DNA of 64,000 nucleotides from Polymorphobacter_B sp038225475 (lineage in GTDB: Bacteria; Pseudomonadota; Alphaproteobacteria; Sphingomonadales; Sphingomonadaceae), in the NCBI GenBank assembly GCA_038225475.1, contig JBBRRA010000005.1:124001-188000 (forward strand). The letters are read 5' to 3'. The notes beneath the pieces were generated by a model. That model saw nothing but the letters and a program-made list of their open reading frames with translations. It did not search any database and was not told where the DNA came from. Each line of letters starts with the position of its first letter. Position 1 is the stretch's first letter. The translations under genes were made by a program, and so were the position numbers. Below are positions 51,249-60,957 of the stretch, in pieces.

Positions 51249-53453
51249 ATGGCCATCCAGATTCGTACATCGCTCGCTGAACCTCAGGCCAACGGCGTAT
51301 TCGTACCGCACCGTCCGGCGCGCCCGGAAAAATCCGAGGGCGGCAAGGCCTTTCGGCTGGTCACCGACTACACGGCCGCTGGCGATCAACCTGCCGCAAT
51401 CACCGAACTCGTTGCCCAGGCCGAGGCCGGTGACCGCGATCAGGTGCTGTTGGGCGTCACCGGATCCGGCAAGACGTTTACCGCCGCAAAAGTCATCGAG
51501 GCGGTTCAGCGACCAGCGCTGATCCTCGCACCGAATAAGATTCTTGCGGCGCAGTTGTACGGCGAATTCAAGAGCTTCTTTCCCGACAATGCAGTCGAGT
51601 ACTTCGTCAGCTATTATGACTATTATCAGCCTGAAGCCTATGTGCCGCGGTCCGATACCTATATTGAAAAAGAATCTTCGGTGAATGAGGCGATCGACCG
51701 AATGCGCCATTCGGCCACGCGATCGCTGCTTGAACGCGACGACGTCATTATCGTCGCGTCGGTGAGTTGCCTTTACGGTATCGGATCGGTCGAGACGTAT
51801 AGCGCGATGACATTCAGCCTGAAAAAGGGGCAAACGGCAGATCTGCGCGAGATCATCCGCAAGCTGGTCGCGCTTCAATATAAACGCAATGACGCCGCAT
51901 TCGCGCGTGGCAATTTCAGGGTGCGCGGCGACACGCTCGAATTATTTCCCTCGCACTATGAGGATAGCGCTTGGCGGGTAACTTTCTTTGGTGATGATAT
52001 TGAATCGATCATCGAGTTCGACCCGTTAACGGGCCAAAAGATTGCGGCACTCGAAACGATCAAAATTTACGCCAATTCACACTATGTGACGCCGGGCCCG
52101 ACGCTCAAGCAGGCGAGCGAGGCAATCAAGCATGAGTTGAGCGAACGCCTCAAGGAAATGCATGCCGAAGGCAAGTTACTCGAGGCGCAGCGGCTCGAAC
52201 AGCGGACCAACTTCGATCTCGAGATGATCGCTGCAACCGGAAGTTGCGCGGGGATCGAGAATTACAGCCGCTTCCTGACTGGCCGCCTGCCCGGCGAACC
52301 GCCACCGACGCTGTTCGAGTATCTGCCCGAAAATGCGCTGCTGTTCGTCGACGAAAGCCACGTCACCGTGCCGCAGATCGGCGGCATGTCGCGCGGCGAC
52401 CACCGGCGCAAGCTGACGCTTGCTGAATATGGCTTCCGCTTGCCGAGCTGCATCGACAATCGGCCGCTCCGCTTCGAGGAGTGGGAGGCGATGCGCCCGC
52501 AGACGGTGTTTGTTTCGGCTACACCCGGCAAATGGGAAATGGAAGCCACCGGCGGGGTCTTCGTCGAGCAGGTTATCCGCCCAACGGGTCTGATCGACCC
52601 GCCAGTCGAGATCAAGCCGGTCGAGGATCAGGTCGAGGATTGCATCGCCGAGGCTCGCAAAGTCGCCGCGAACGGTTATCGCACCCTGGTTACGACATTG
52701 ACCAAGCGCATGGCAGAAGACCTGACCGAGTTCATGCACGAGGCGGGTTTGCGCGTCCGCTACATGCATAGCGATGTCGAGACGCTTGAGCGGATCGAGC
52801 TGATCCGCGACTTGCGGCTGGGCGTGTACGATGTGCTCGTCGGCATCAACCTGCTCCGCGAGGGGCTCGACATTCCAGAATGTGGGCTCGTGGCGATCCT
52901 CGATGCCGACAAAGAAGGCTTTCTGCGATCTGAAACGTCGCTGATCCAGACCATCGGGCGCGCCGCGCGCAACGTCGAAGGCCGGGTTATCCTTTATGCC
53001 GATCGCATCACCGGCAGCATGGAGCGCGCGATGGCCGAAACCGGGCGGCGGCGGGAGAAGCAGGAGGCGTATAATCTTGAACATGGCATCACGCCAACCA
53101 CGATCAGGCGCGACATCTCCGACGTGCTTGCCGACGTGTCGCAGCGCGATGGCTTGGTTGTCGAAACCGGCGACCAAGAAACGCCGCACATGGTCGGCCA
53201 CAACCTCAAGGCCTATATTTCAGACCTTGAAGAGCAGATGAAAAAAGCTGCTTCGAACCTCGATTTCGAAATTGCCGCAGGCATCCGCGACCAGATCCGG
53301 CGACTCGAGCAGGACGAGCTTGGCATCCCCGTCGGCGACCGCAAGGCACCGGTGCTGGGCCGCGCAACCGGCGGCACACCGGGAACACGCACGACACGCT
53401 TTGCCAAGGCGAAAGCCGCGCGCGGGGCAAGGCAAGCAGGCGGCAGACGGTAA
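51249..53453 (+). CDS. uvrB: Excinuclease ABC subunit B
   Basis: A 734-residue nucleotide excision repair helicase-like subunit. Walker A is GVTGSGKTFTAAKV, the damage-binding beta-hairpin is YYDYYQPEAYVPRSDTYIEK, and the helicase motifs include VSATPGKWEME and QTIGRAARNVEGRVILYAD. The C-terminal UVR motif (DLEEQMKKAASNLDFEIAAGIRDQI) contacts UvrC. A basic Gly/Arg/Lys-rich tail of about 40 residues follows, which is common in alphaproteobacterial UvrB. The N-terminal 35 residues before FRLVTDYTAAGDQP are also an extension. Confidence 0.96.
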   Translation: MAIQIRTSLAEPQANGVFVPHRPARPEKSEGGKAFRLVTDYTAAGDQPAAITELVAQAEAGDRDQVLLGVTGSGKTFTAAKVIEAVQRPALILAPNKILAAQLYGEFKSFFPDNAVEYFVSYYDYYQPEAYVPRSDTYIEKESSVNEAIDRMRHSATRSLLERDDVIIVASVSCLYGIGSVETYSAMTFSLKKGQTADLREIIRKLVALQYKRNDAAFARGNFRVRGDTLELFPSHYEDSAWRVTFFGDDIESIIEFDPLTGQKIAALETIKIYANSHYVTPGPTLKQASEAIKHELSERLKEMHAEGKLLEAQRLEQRTNFDLEMIAATGSCAGIENYSRFLTGRLPGEPPPTLFEYLPENALLFVDESHVTVPQIGGMSRGDHRRKLTLAEYGFRLPSCIDNRPLRFEEWEAMRPQTVFVSATPGKWEMEATGGVFVEQVIRPTGLIDPPVEIKPVEDQVEDCIAEARKVAANGYRTLVTTLTKRMAEDLTEFMHEAGLRVRYMHSDVETLERIELIRDLRLGVYDVLVGINLLREGLDIPECGLVAILDADKEGFLRSETSLIQTIGRAARNVEGRVILYADRITGSMERAMAETGRRREKQEAYNLEHGITPTTIRRDISDVLADVSQRDGLVVETGDQETPHMVGHNLKAYISDLEEQMKKAASNLDFEIAAGIRDQIRRLEQDELGIPVGDRKAPVLGRATGGTPGTRTTRFAKAKAARGARQAGGRR

Positions 53454-53488
53454 CATCCAAGCGATCGCCCGGATGCTGTCACCGAGCG

Positions 53489-56071
53489 CTAGAAGCGCTT
53501 ACGCAAGCCAATCTCCACAACCCGGCCGCGTGGATCGAGATAACCGGGCTGATAGCTGATCGGTGTTACGCCGGTTCCGTCACGGACGGCGCGAATGGCG
53601 CCGGTGACATTGGTAACCGCAAAACGCAGCCGCGCCGCCTTTAGAAACGGCACGGCGCGGACAATGTTGGGTCGGCTGTCGAAATTGACGAAGGCCTGCG
53701 CGTTGAGTGTCGCCAATCCACTGAATTGCAGAGTTGATGATGGCCCCGACTGCCCGGTCACCATACTACCGGTGCTGTAAGCACCCACCAGTCGAAATCC
53801 GATGCCCTTGTTGAACCAGCCGCCTTCGAGATCAACGCTGTGGCGGGGGGCCCCTCCGTTGCTGCCGATGGCTCCGCCATTCAGCAGATCGAGCACAGGC
53901 TGGCCGGGTGCGATGATGACCTGATCACGGATGCGAACCGAATCGTACAGCGCGATGTTCCAGCGACCGGCATCGCGATTGAAGCCGCCGCCTCGTCCAC
54001 CTGCCGCACCGCCACGTCCAGCGAAGCCGCCGCCGGCGCCCCTCCCCGGCGGCACGCCGAACTCGCGCGAGAGATTGAAACCAACGCCTACAACGTCGCT
54101 GCGTGTCTCGTCGAAGTTCACGGGCCGCGTATCGATTGAAACAAGCCGCCCTGCGGCATCGCGGACGACGCGATTGGGGAACGCCGCTTCTACCGCAGGC
54201 GTCAACGTCGGGAATGCAGCAGTCGGATTGCTGCTGTGATTACGAAAATAATTGATGCTGACCGTCAAGATTGCCAATTTCGGCGGCTTGTAGGTGAAGC
54301 CGAATTTCAGATCGCGTCGGCGCTCGCTCAGCAACTGTGGATTGCCGCCTCCAAGCGTCGTGACGATAGCATTCTCGCCGCGCGTGAAATCGAATACCGG
54401 CACATTCGGTGTTGTCAGCACCGGGCTCGCCAATTGTTGCACCGACGGCTCATTGTTACTGTCGATCGCCGATGCCAACAGCGTCATGCCGTCGATCGGT
54501 GACCAGTTGACACCGTAACCATAGCTCAAAAGTGCGCCGAAATCGGACAGACGCCGGTATCCAAAATTACCATTGAGCGTAATATTTCCCAACCCCGCCA
54601 GAATATCGTTCCGGCGACTGGTCAACGGTACGTCGAAATTGACGCGCGCATTGCCCTCGGCGCGCGAATTATTCGCAGCCGTCGCGACGCCCCGTTGCAC
54701 TGCGCTCGCGCGATTGATCGTGTCCACTCCACCGGCACGCAGGGTGGTTCGCACCGATCCGGCCGGAAGCTCGAACAGCGGGCCCGACGCGGTCGCAATG
54801 ATCTCGCCCGCATCGGTCTGGCTGCGGGCGGTGTTGCGAGGAAGCTCGAGCGGCGTGATCGGACCGAACGCGTTAAGCGATCCCGACGTCACCTGCGCCT
54901 GAAGCCCGGCAGTGTCGATTCCGGCATCGGTACGGGTATTGACCAGCGTGCGGTCGAGCGTCCCGGTAACCGTCCATTGCCACTGCGCAAGGTCACCGTC
55001 GAAGGTCACTGCACCGTGCAGCGTATCAGTTCGTGCATCGCGGGTCAGCGGCGGGGTGAAGACGCGCGACACACCGACAGTCGTCGAAAACGGCGACCCT
55101 GCGCCCGGCTGAACGGTCAGTAAACTTCCCGGCAGTCCGAGAAGGGATCGATTGAGCGCAAGTTCATAAGTTGCGTTAAGTGTCACCGACACCGATTTGC
55201 TGAGCGCGCGATTTACCAGGCCGTTCAATTTGAAGTCGTCGCTGGCCGCCAGCAGCGTCCGGTAACCGCCAAGATCGGTCGATGTTGGCTGATTAGCGGT
55301 CGGCACGAAGTTGGCCAGCGTCCCTGAACCGTTTGCGGGGATCGCAGCGACTGTCACCGGCTTGCCCGCGAGCGCGCTCAGCGCCGGATCGATCTCGCTG
55401 CCGCTTGGCAGCCCAACAATGTTTCCCGCAAGCGATGTCGGAACGGTTTGGAACGGCTCAACGATTCCACGCTCGTTTTCATGAACCGGCGTGTCGTGGG
55501 TATAGCTCGTGCTGAACGAGGTGCGTCCCTGTTTGCCGAGTTTGACGAAGCTGCCCTCGCCCGTTGTCTCGAAGCGCGCGCCCTCGGTCGAAGCCGCCTC
55601 CTTACCTTCGACCGTCGTCTGGCGGAAATTGTCCTTGAGGATGAAATTGACGATCCGCTGGTCGGCACTATAGCCAAATTTTAGGGCAACTTCCTCCGGC
55701 ATGATCTGAACGCGTTCGATCGCCTCGGTTGGCAATTCGCGGATTTCGGCAAAGCCTGCAATGCGTCGGCCGTTCAACAGGACAACGGGAGCGCCTGCAC
55801 CGCGCCCGCGACCCGACGTTGTCTCGGTCGACAAGGCGGTCAGCAACTCGCTGATCGTCGATGCGCCGTAACTGGCGACGGCGGTTTCGCCAAGTTCGAT
55901 CTCTGGTGGAATATCGCCCTTCACCGCACCACGCAGCTGGGGCGCGGTAACAACTATTTCGGGCTCACTCGTTTCCGATGGGAGCATCGGTGGCGTAGGT
56001 GCTGCACCCGCTGTGACGGCAAATCCTGAGGCGACGACCGCGGCACGCGCGGCGGCATAGAAGCTCTTCAT
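53489..56071 (-). CDS. TonB-dependent receptor coupled to a phosphoesterase gene
   Basis: An 860-residue outer-membrane receptor. A signal peptide (MKSFYAAARAAVVASGFAVTAGA) is followed by EIVVTAPQLRG (TonB-box-like), then a plug (STISELLTALSTET, VVLLNGRRIAGFAEI, ALKFGYSADQRIVNFILKDNF), then the barrel, ending VVEIGLRKRF. A Gly/Arg-rich insert of about 22 residues lies near residues 675-696 (GRGAGGGFAGRGG and GGRGGG). The ATG directly follows the stop of the metallophosphoesterase gene, implying co-expression. The ligand is unknown; a product of the phosphatase is a reasonable guess. Confidence 0.87.
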   Translation of the reverse strand: MKSFYAAARAAVVASGFAVTAGAAPTPPMLPSETSEPEIVVTAPQLRGAVKGDIPPEIELGETAVASYGASTISELLTALSTETTSGRGRGAGAPVVLLNGRRIAGFAEIRELPTEAIERVQIMPEEVALKFGYSADQRIVNFILKDNFRQTTVEGKEAASTEGARFETTGEGSFVKLGKQGRTSFSTSYTHDTPVHENERGIVEPFQTVPTSLAGNIVGLPSGSEIDPALSALAGKPVTVAAIPANGSGTLANFVPTANQPTSTDLGGYRTLLAASDDFKLNGLVNRALSKSVSVTLNATYELALNRSLLGLPGSLLTVQPGAGSPFSTTVGVSRVFTPPLTRDARTDTLHGAVTFDGDLAQWQWTVTGTLDRTLVNTRTDAGIDTAGLQAQVTSGSLNAFGPITPLELPRNTARSQTDAGEIIATASGPLFELPAGSVRTTLRAGGVDTINRASAVQRGVATAANNSRAEGNARVNFDVPLTSRRNDILAGLGNITLNGNFGYRRLSDFGALLSYGYGVNWSPIDGMTLLASAIDSNNEPSVQQLASPVLTTPNVPVFDFTRGENAIVTTLGGGNPQLLSERRRDLKFGFTYKPPKLAILTVSINYFRNHSSNPTAAFPTLTPAVEAAFPNRVVRDAAGRLVSIDTRPVNFDETRSDVVGVGFNLSREFGVPPGRGAGGGFAGRGGAAGGRGGGFNRDAGRWNIALYDSVRIRDQVIIAPGQPVLDLLNGGAIGSNGGAPRHSVDLEGGWFNKGIGFRLVGAYSTGSMVTGQSGPSSTLQFSGLATLNAQAFVNFDSRPNIVRAVPFLKAARLRFAVTNVTGAIRAVRDGTGVTPISYQPGYLDPRGRVVEIGLRKRF

Positions 56072-57460
56072 TTAGTGTGCGATGCCCGAAGATGTTGAGA
56101 TAACTTGCGATTTGCCGCATGACGACAGTCGCCCATCGATCCGACAACGATTGACCATTTCGCCACGAACATTCCAGACTTTAGCTATCCACTTTGTGTC
56201 ACTGCGCCGTTCGATAGTCATGTACCCAAAACCATCAACCCAACTACTGAACCGATCGGGCGCCACACCGGCGGTCCGCACCTCAGCCGGAAGCTGCGCC
56301 GGCAGCGGGACGATATCCTCCTCGGTTCCGGAAAAACCGGTAATGAACTGGCTGGGCAATCGTCCGGCATAGCTGACCTGTTCCCAGACATGTTCGTGCC
56401 CGGACAGCACCACATCCACCCCCGGCGGCAACACGCCGGGCGCCAATGTCTGAAAGACGGAAACAATACCATCGGTAGCAGTACGGAGTGGTGCGCCTAT
56501 TCCCTTGCCCGATGTGAAACCGAGGATCGGCTTGTGCGTCGCGACGAAGTTGAACCCCGTCGGCCCCGATAGCCGCTCGATGTCGTGCCAAACGCCCGCA
56601 GTATCGGCGAAACGCGCACTGTCTGAGGGCAAGGCCGCGTCCGTAACGGCGGCAAGATCGGCGACGATAATCTGAGCGTGCCGCCCCAATGGCACAGCAT
56701 AGGCCGAACCGGCATCACCGGTCACGTCGGCAGAAGCGGCGTTGCAGTCGCGTCCGGCGCTGACCGGCCGCGGGTCAAGTAGCCTCCACCATCCCTGGCC
56801 GGCGCGTGCGCAGCTTTCGTGATTCCCACGCACGACCACCCAAGGCGCTGCGGCAAGAAGCGGCGCTCCTGGCACGAACAGGTCGGCGGCCCAAGCATCC
56901 CAGCCATAGCCCCACGGCGATCCCGCGCACCCGCCGTTACCCGCCGGGCACGCCGTCTCGCGGTAAAGATAGTCGCCGACGTGTACGACCAGTTGCGGAT
57001 GCCATTCGGCCGCATGCATTGCGATTTGGGCGAATGGAAATTGCGCGGCATCGCTGCACGCTTGGCCGACAGACCCTTTTATTCTGCAACCGGTGTCGCC
57101 GATCACGACAATCCGGGTCACTGGACCCCTGAGAAGCGCGAGCCGATGGCCATCGATAGCAGCGCGCCGTGCGCCTGCCGGCACGATCGCTTCGCATGTC
57201 AGAACGGCAAACTCTGATGGCTTCGAGGCTGATGGACCCATCGCCGTCGCGCGCAACGGAAGGGTGGCAGGCGGCATGCGTACCCCCATCGGACGAGCCT
57301 TGCCATCGACGACGAGCGCCGGGCACGCCGACATGTCAGTCACCGCACGGGCCACCAGGACGCCGCCCTCGCCCATCAGCGTATAGGATGTAGTGATAGG
57401 CGAAGCAGCTGCCGTCGCTGCTGCGGTTGCCCCAATCATCAATCCCAATAGAAGTTGCAT
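56072..57460 (-). CDS. Secreted metallophosphoesterase, purple acid phosphatase-like
   Basis: A 462-residue calcineurin-like phosphatase with a signal peptide (MQLLLGLMIGATAAATAAA). The dimetal motifs appear in order: GDTGCRIK, HVGDYLYRE, RGNHESC, ATHKPI and SGHEHVWE. Several cysteines suggest periplasmic disulfides. The context is a TonB receptor immediately downstream (no gap) and a phosphate regulon 10 kb away. It probably releases phosphate from organic phosphates outside the cytoplasm. No convincing Pho box was seen in the 100 bp upstream. Confidence 0.87.
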   Translation of the reverse strand: MQLLLGLMIGATAAATAAASPITTSYTLMGEGGVLVARAVTDMSACPALVVDGKARPMGVRMPPATLPLRATAMGPSASKPSEFAVLTCEAIVPAGARRAAIDGHRLALLRGPVTRIVVIGDTGCRIKGSVGQACSDAAQFPFAQIAMHAAEWHPQLVVHVGDYLYRETACPAGNGGCAGSPWGYGWDAWAADLFVPGAPLLAAAPWVVVRGNHESCARAGQGWWRLLDPRPVSAGRDCNAASADVTGDAGSAYAVPLGRHAQIIVADLAAVTDAALPSDSARFADTAGVWHDIERLSGPTGFNFVATHKPILGFTSGKGIGAPLRTATDGIVSVFQTLAPGVLPPGVDVVLSGHEHVWEQVSYAGRLPSQFITGFSGTEEDIVPLPAQLPAEVRTAGVAPDRFSSWVDGFGYMTIERRSDTKWIAKVWNVRGEMVNRCRIDGRLSSCGKSQVISTSSGIAH

Positions 57461-57562
57461 CGCCGATCCCTGTGTTCGATTCGCTCACCGGTCAGCACTG
57501 CCATGATTTTAAGTCAGTTTTAATGGAGCCAAACCGCACATCGCTGCGCTGCAAGCTATCGG

Positions 57563-59014
57563 TTAGAATGCATTTCGCTGCATAACCAATGCTGCTGCAG
57601 TCCGCGCGACGATATAGAGGTCGAACCAGATCGACCAATTTTCAATATAGTAAAGATCATGCTCGAAGCGCTTGATCAGCTTATCCTCAGTATCGGTCTC
57701 CCCACGCCAACCACATACCTGTGCCCAGCCGGTAATCCCTGGTCGCACTTTATGTCGCGCGGCGTAGGATGACACTACTTCCGAAAATAGCCTTCCCCCG
57801 GCCCGCGTCGAGGCGGCGTGCGGGCGCGGACCGACGACCGACATGTCGCCTTGCAATACATTGAATAACTGAGGCAGCTCATCGAGGCTGGTCCGCCGCA
57901 ATAACGCGCCCACCCGCGTAACTCTTGGATCTGCTCGACTCGCCTGGGTGATAAGATCAAGTTGCGCGCTATTGTGGTACATGGTGCGGAATTTGTAGAC
58001 TCTGAACGGATGATTGTTGAAGCCTTCGCGAGGTTGCCGAAAGAACACCGGGCCTGGACTATCAACCCGGATTGCCAATGCTATCAATAGCATCAACGGC
58101 GTCGCGATTATCAGCGCGGTAGCGGCGATCAAACGATCTTCAATCAACTTGAGCATCGCATCCATGCCCGAGATTGGTCGCTCGAACAGGGTCATCACGG
58201 GCATTTCGCCGAGCAACACCACCGGTCGCCGCGCGAAAACGAAACTGGCAAGATCGGGGGCAAGCCGGATTCGGACGGGTGTCAGCGCAAGCCGGCTGAC
58301 AACCTGCTGTAGCCGGATCTCGGCGGACCAAGGCAGTGCGACAATTACTTGGTCGATCCGGCTCTCGCGGATCATCGACATCAGCGCCGACAGGTTGCCA
58401 AGCACCGGAATATTATGCGCTTCCTTTGGCACGCGTCCATCCAGCCGGTCGTCGAAGAAACCGACGATCGTGATCGTCAACTTATCCGTGCCAAGAATAT
58501 ATTCCGCGAGCCGGGCACCCTGCGGCCCCGCGCCGAAAATCGCAACGCGCTGGTTGAAAATGCCCTTTTTCTTGAGTCGACGCACCCAAATTGTCATCGC
58601 CAGCCGACCGATCAACAGTCCTCCACCCCCGATCGCGACCCATAGCAACGCCCACTCGCGCGAAACCTGGTCCGACGCCTTGAGCAAGAACCCAAGCGTG
58701 ACCATGAACAAGGTCGTCGCAATCCACGCCGTCAGAACGCGCTGCCAAGCTTGACGAAGCGAGAATTGCGCATCGATGTCGTAACTGCCAACGGTCTCGG
58801 CAAGCACCGCGAACGCAATTGCCGCCACGAATACGACGCGCGGATAAATCTCCGCCGCCGGGCCATCGCCAAGCGGCAACGTCGCGCTGAGGATCAGTCC
58901 AGAAGCGAGGACGATCAGGAACTCGACGATGCGCACGGTCAAAATCACCGCATCAAGCGGAATAGCGCCGATCCGAGAGCGGGCGACGGTGGGTGCGCGA
59001 AGGGGCGCAGTCAC
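57563..59014 (-). CDS. Undecaprenyl-phosphate sugar phosphotransferase (WcaJ/GumD-like)
   Basis: A polyprenol-phosphate hexose-1-phosphate transferase that starts exopolysaccharide repeat assembly. With the GTG start at 59012-59014 (MTAPLRAPTVARSR) it has 483 residues; an ATG at 59143 would add 43 residues and collide with the divergent small gene. It has about four or five N-terminal helices, a Rossmann-like CoA-binding domain (VAIFGAGPQGARLAEYIL), and the catalytic C-terminal domain with GPVFFRQPREGFNNHPF, KFRTMY, RRTSLDELPQLFNVL and GPRPHA. The neighbouring Eps genes support the role. Confidence 0.87.
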   Translation of the reverse strand: MTAPLRAPTVARSRIGAIPLDAVILTVRIVEFLIVLASGLILSATLPLGDGPAAEIYPRVVFVAAIAFAVLAETVGSYDIDAQFSLRQAWQRVLTAWIATTLFMVTLGFLLKASDQVSREWALLWVAIGGGGLLIGRLAMTIWVRRLKKKGIFNQRVAIFGAGPQGARLAEYILGTDKLTITIVGFFDDRLDGRVPKEAHNIPVLGNLSALMSMIRESRIDQVIVALPWSAEIRLQQVVSRLALTPVRIRLAPDLASFVFARRPVVLLGEMPVMTLFERPISGMDAMLKLIEDRLIAATALIIATPLMLLIALAIRVDSPGPVFFRQPREGFNNHPFRVYKFRTMYHNSAQLDLITQASRADPRVTRVGALLRRTSLDELPQLFNVLQGDMSVVGPRPHAASTRAGGRLFSEVVSSYAARHKVRPGITGWAQVCGWRGETDTEDKLIKRFEHDLYYIENWSIWFDLYIVARTAAALVMQRNAF

Positions 59015-59142
59015 GACTGCACACTCATTGGTATATTCTGGAACAACTGCGCCGAGGGCGGTAGTTTCTGATCGACAAACTGATATAGACGCTTTCGTGC
59101 TTGGCGCTCCGGCGCCCTGACTGCGCTGGAAAGGACTGAACA

Positions 59143-59385
59143 ATGCAAACAGTTTACGATTGGGCGACGATGATCGTTTTCGCCGGATTGGTCGTGCTGT
59201 TTCTGCAACGATCGCAAGGCGAAGTTCGCGACCAATTGTGGCACTATCTCGTGGCTGCGCTGGGTTGCGCGATCACAAATTATGTTGGGAACGAGGGCTA
59301 TCATCTGATTGCTGCAGCGACAGGTGTTGCGACATTGGCCTTTATCGTCATGGTTTTGCGGCCGCTTGACGGGTTTCGCAGCTAA
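59143..59385 (+). CDS. XrtV sorting system accessory-like small membrane protein
   Basis: An 80-residue protein with two or three hydrophobic segments (MIVFAGLVVLFLQ, YLVAALGCAITNYVG, LIAAATGVATLAFIVMVL). The size, the position beside exosortase V and EpsI, and the sequence style match the small accessory protein described with XrtV systems; this is from memory. AAGGA precedes the ATG. It is transcribed opposite to the eps/xrtV genes and overlaps the end of epsI by four bases. Confidence 0.65.
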   Translation: MQTVYDWATMIVFAGLVVLFLQRSQGEVRDQLWHYLVAALGCAITNYVGNEGYHLIAAATGVATLAFIVMVLRPLDGFRS

Positions 59386-60083
59386 ACACCGACGCCGCGC
59401 ATATTAGCGGTTAGCGTCGGCCCGATCAAAATCGGCCGGTTTGCCTGCGAAACGCTCTCGACCAACGCCGTTCCGAATTCGCGCAACGATCCAAAGATTT
59501 CGGGCGACGGCGTCGCAACCGTCGACATCCGCACCAAGATTCCATCTGGAATGATGCCGTGGATTTCCTGCCGCAGCTTAGCCCAGCGTTGCTCGGTTCC
59601 GGTAGTCGGCAGCGCATCGCCGATCCGAGTCCAATAGCATATCGGCTCGACCCGACTATCCGAACTTGCCACCAATTCACGAACCGGCAACTCGACGCCT
59701 TGGGCAAGCGGAAGCGCCGCACGCGTCGAGTCGGAAATCTGGAATCCCACTGCCGCGTAGCAAACTTCGGGGCGATGCAACTGCAGTTGGTCACTCTGCA
59801 AATTGCCATATGCCATCACGACCATGACCGGGATCTTGTCGGGCGACACATATAGTCGGGCAATCGTGTCGCTATACAACTGCGCGCTCAAGCTATTTGG
59901 GGTGCGAGGAAGCACGAACGCGTCCGAAGGTTTTTCAGTCCAAGCGCCGACACGCTTTGGAACAATCACGTCAAGCTTGTTCGTGCCAAGAAACTGAAGA
60001 CGATCGCGCGGCGTCAGGGCAAGCGCACCAGCTGCCGCCGCGAGCATGCCCCCGCCAAGCAGGACGTCACGCCGGTCGATCAT
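59382..60083 (-). CDS. epsI: EpsI-family protein associated with exosortase V
   Basis: A 233-residue protein with an N-terminal Tat-like/anchor segment (MIDRRDVLLGGGMLAAAAGALAL) and the EpsI domain, including GNLQSDQLQLHRPEVCYAAVGF, the conserved HRPExCY-type motif. EpsI proteins accompany exosortases and are thought to aid sorting or polysaccharide steps. It overlaps the xrtV stop (ATGA). Confidence 0.85.
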   Translation of the reverse strand: MIDRRDVLLGGGMLAAAAGALALTPRDRLQFLGTNKLDVIVPKRVGAWTEKPSDAFVLPRTPNSLSAQLYSDTIARLYVSPDKIPVMVVMAYGNLQSDQLQLHRPEVCYAAVGFQISDSTRAALPLAQGVELPVRELVASSDSRVEPICYWTRIGDALPTTGTEQRWAKLRQEIHGIIPDGILVRMSTVATPSPEIFGSLREFGTALVESVSQANRPILIGPTLTANMRGVGV

Positions 60084-60955
60084 GCCGGACGCTCAAGTGC
60101 TCGACGAACCGGCTTCATCGCCGCATCGATCGCAAAGATAAACAGCAGTGCTGAAGTAAAGGTAACCATGCCTGCAAAATGATGCAAGAAACCTTGCGCA
60201 ACGGCATCGCCAAAATAAAAGGTGAGCAGCACTAGTGCCGCAACCCGGATACAATTTGCGAGAATCGCAATCGGGATTACCAGCGCGAGAAGCAGCAGCG
60301 AGTAGCGCCAATTGCTATTATGCAAAATATACACATAAAATAGTCCGATCGCAGTAAGACTAATGAGCGAATTTAGACCGGCGCAGGCGTCCTCGACGAG
60401 CAGTTGATATTGTGCGACATAAATTGTCACGCCGACACGAGCAACAGGGTAACCGAGGTGCCCAAGCGTCACTGTGACCGAGTGTGACACGAGTGCTTTC
60501 AATGGCTGCGTGACGACATCGAGCACCCATCCGGGGATGGGAATGACGAAACCCAAGTACAAAATTGGGAACCATAACAGCACAAGAACTTGGCGACCTA
60601 CAAAGACATAGGCGGTGGCGACGAGAGCCAACAGCATTGAAGCGACCTCAAGGCTGATGAAGTCGAATGCTCGACTAAAAATATAAAGTACAACCGCAGG
60701 TAGCATCAGGACGATGCCGAAAATAATGGATCCGGGTATTGCCTTTTCAACTATCTCCGGCAACCGACGAACGATTAACCATATTCCAGTTGCAAGGACG
60801 AGCGGCCCGTGCACGCCGGCCTCTGTGGACCACGGTCCAGCAACAAGCGAGAACAGCGTTGGAAGGGCGATTGCAACCATTCCCGCCACAAGCAATGCAT
60901 GGCCGGAAATCAACCTTGGCCAATCGACAGCCGCGCCGCGCACGAGCGTCGCCAT
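60080..60955 (-). CDS. xrtV: Exosortase V
   Basis: A 291-residue polytopic transpeptidase-like protease. About eight helices are visible. The exosortase catalytic triad is complete: Cys in VEDACAGLNSLISL, Arg in ANCIRVAALVLL, His in LHHFAGMVTF. It cleaves PEP-CTERM-type signals at the inner membrane, coupled to exopolysaccharide production. It sits between epsG and epsI with near-zero spacing. The PEPxxWA-CTERM esterase at 13.3 kb is a possible substrate. Confidence 0.88.
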   Translation of the reverse strand: MATLVRGAAVDWPRLISGHALLVAGMVAIALPTLFSLVAGPWSTEAGVHGPLVLATGIWLIVRRLPEIVEKAIPGSIIFGIVLMLPAVVLYIFSRAFDFISLEVASMLLALVATAYVFVGRQVLVLLWFPILYLGFVIPIPGWVLDVVTQPLKALVSHSVTVTLGHLGYPVARVGVTIYVAQYQLLVEDACAGLNSLISLTAIGLFYVYILHNSNWRYSLLLLALVIPIAILANCIRVAALVLLTFYFGDAVAQGFLHHFAGMVTFTSALLFIFAIDAAMKPVRRALERPA

Positions 60956-60957
60956 GG

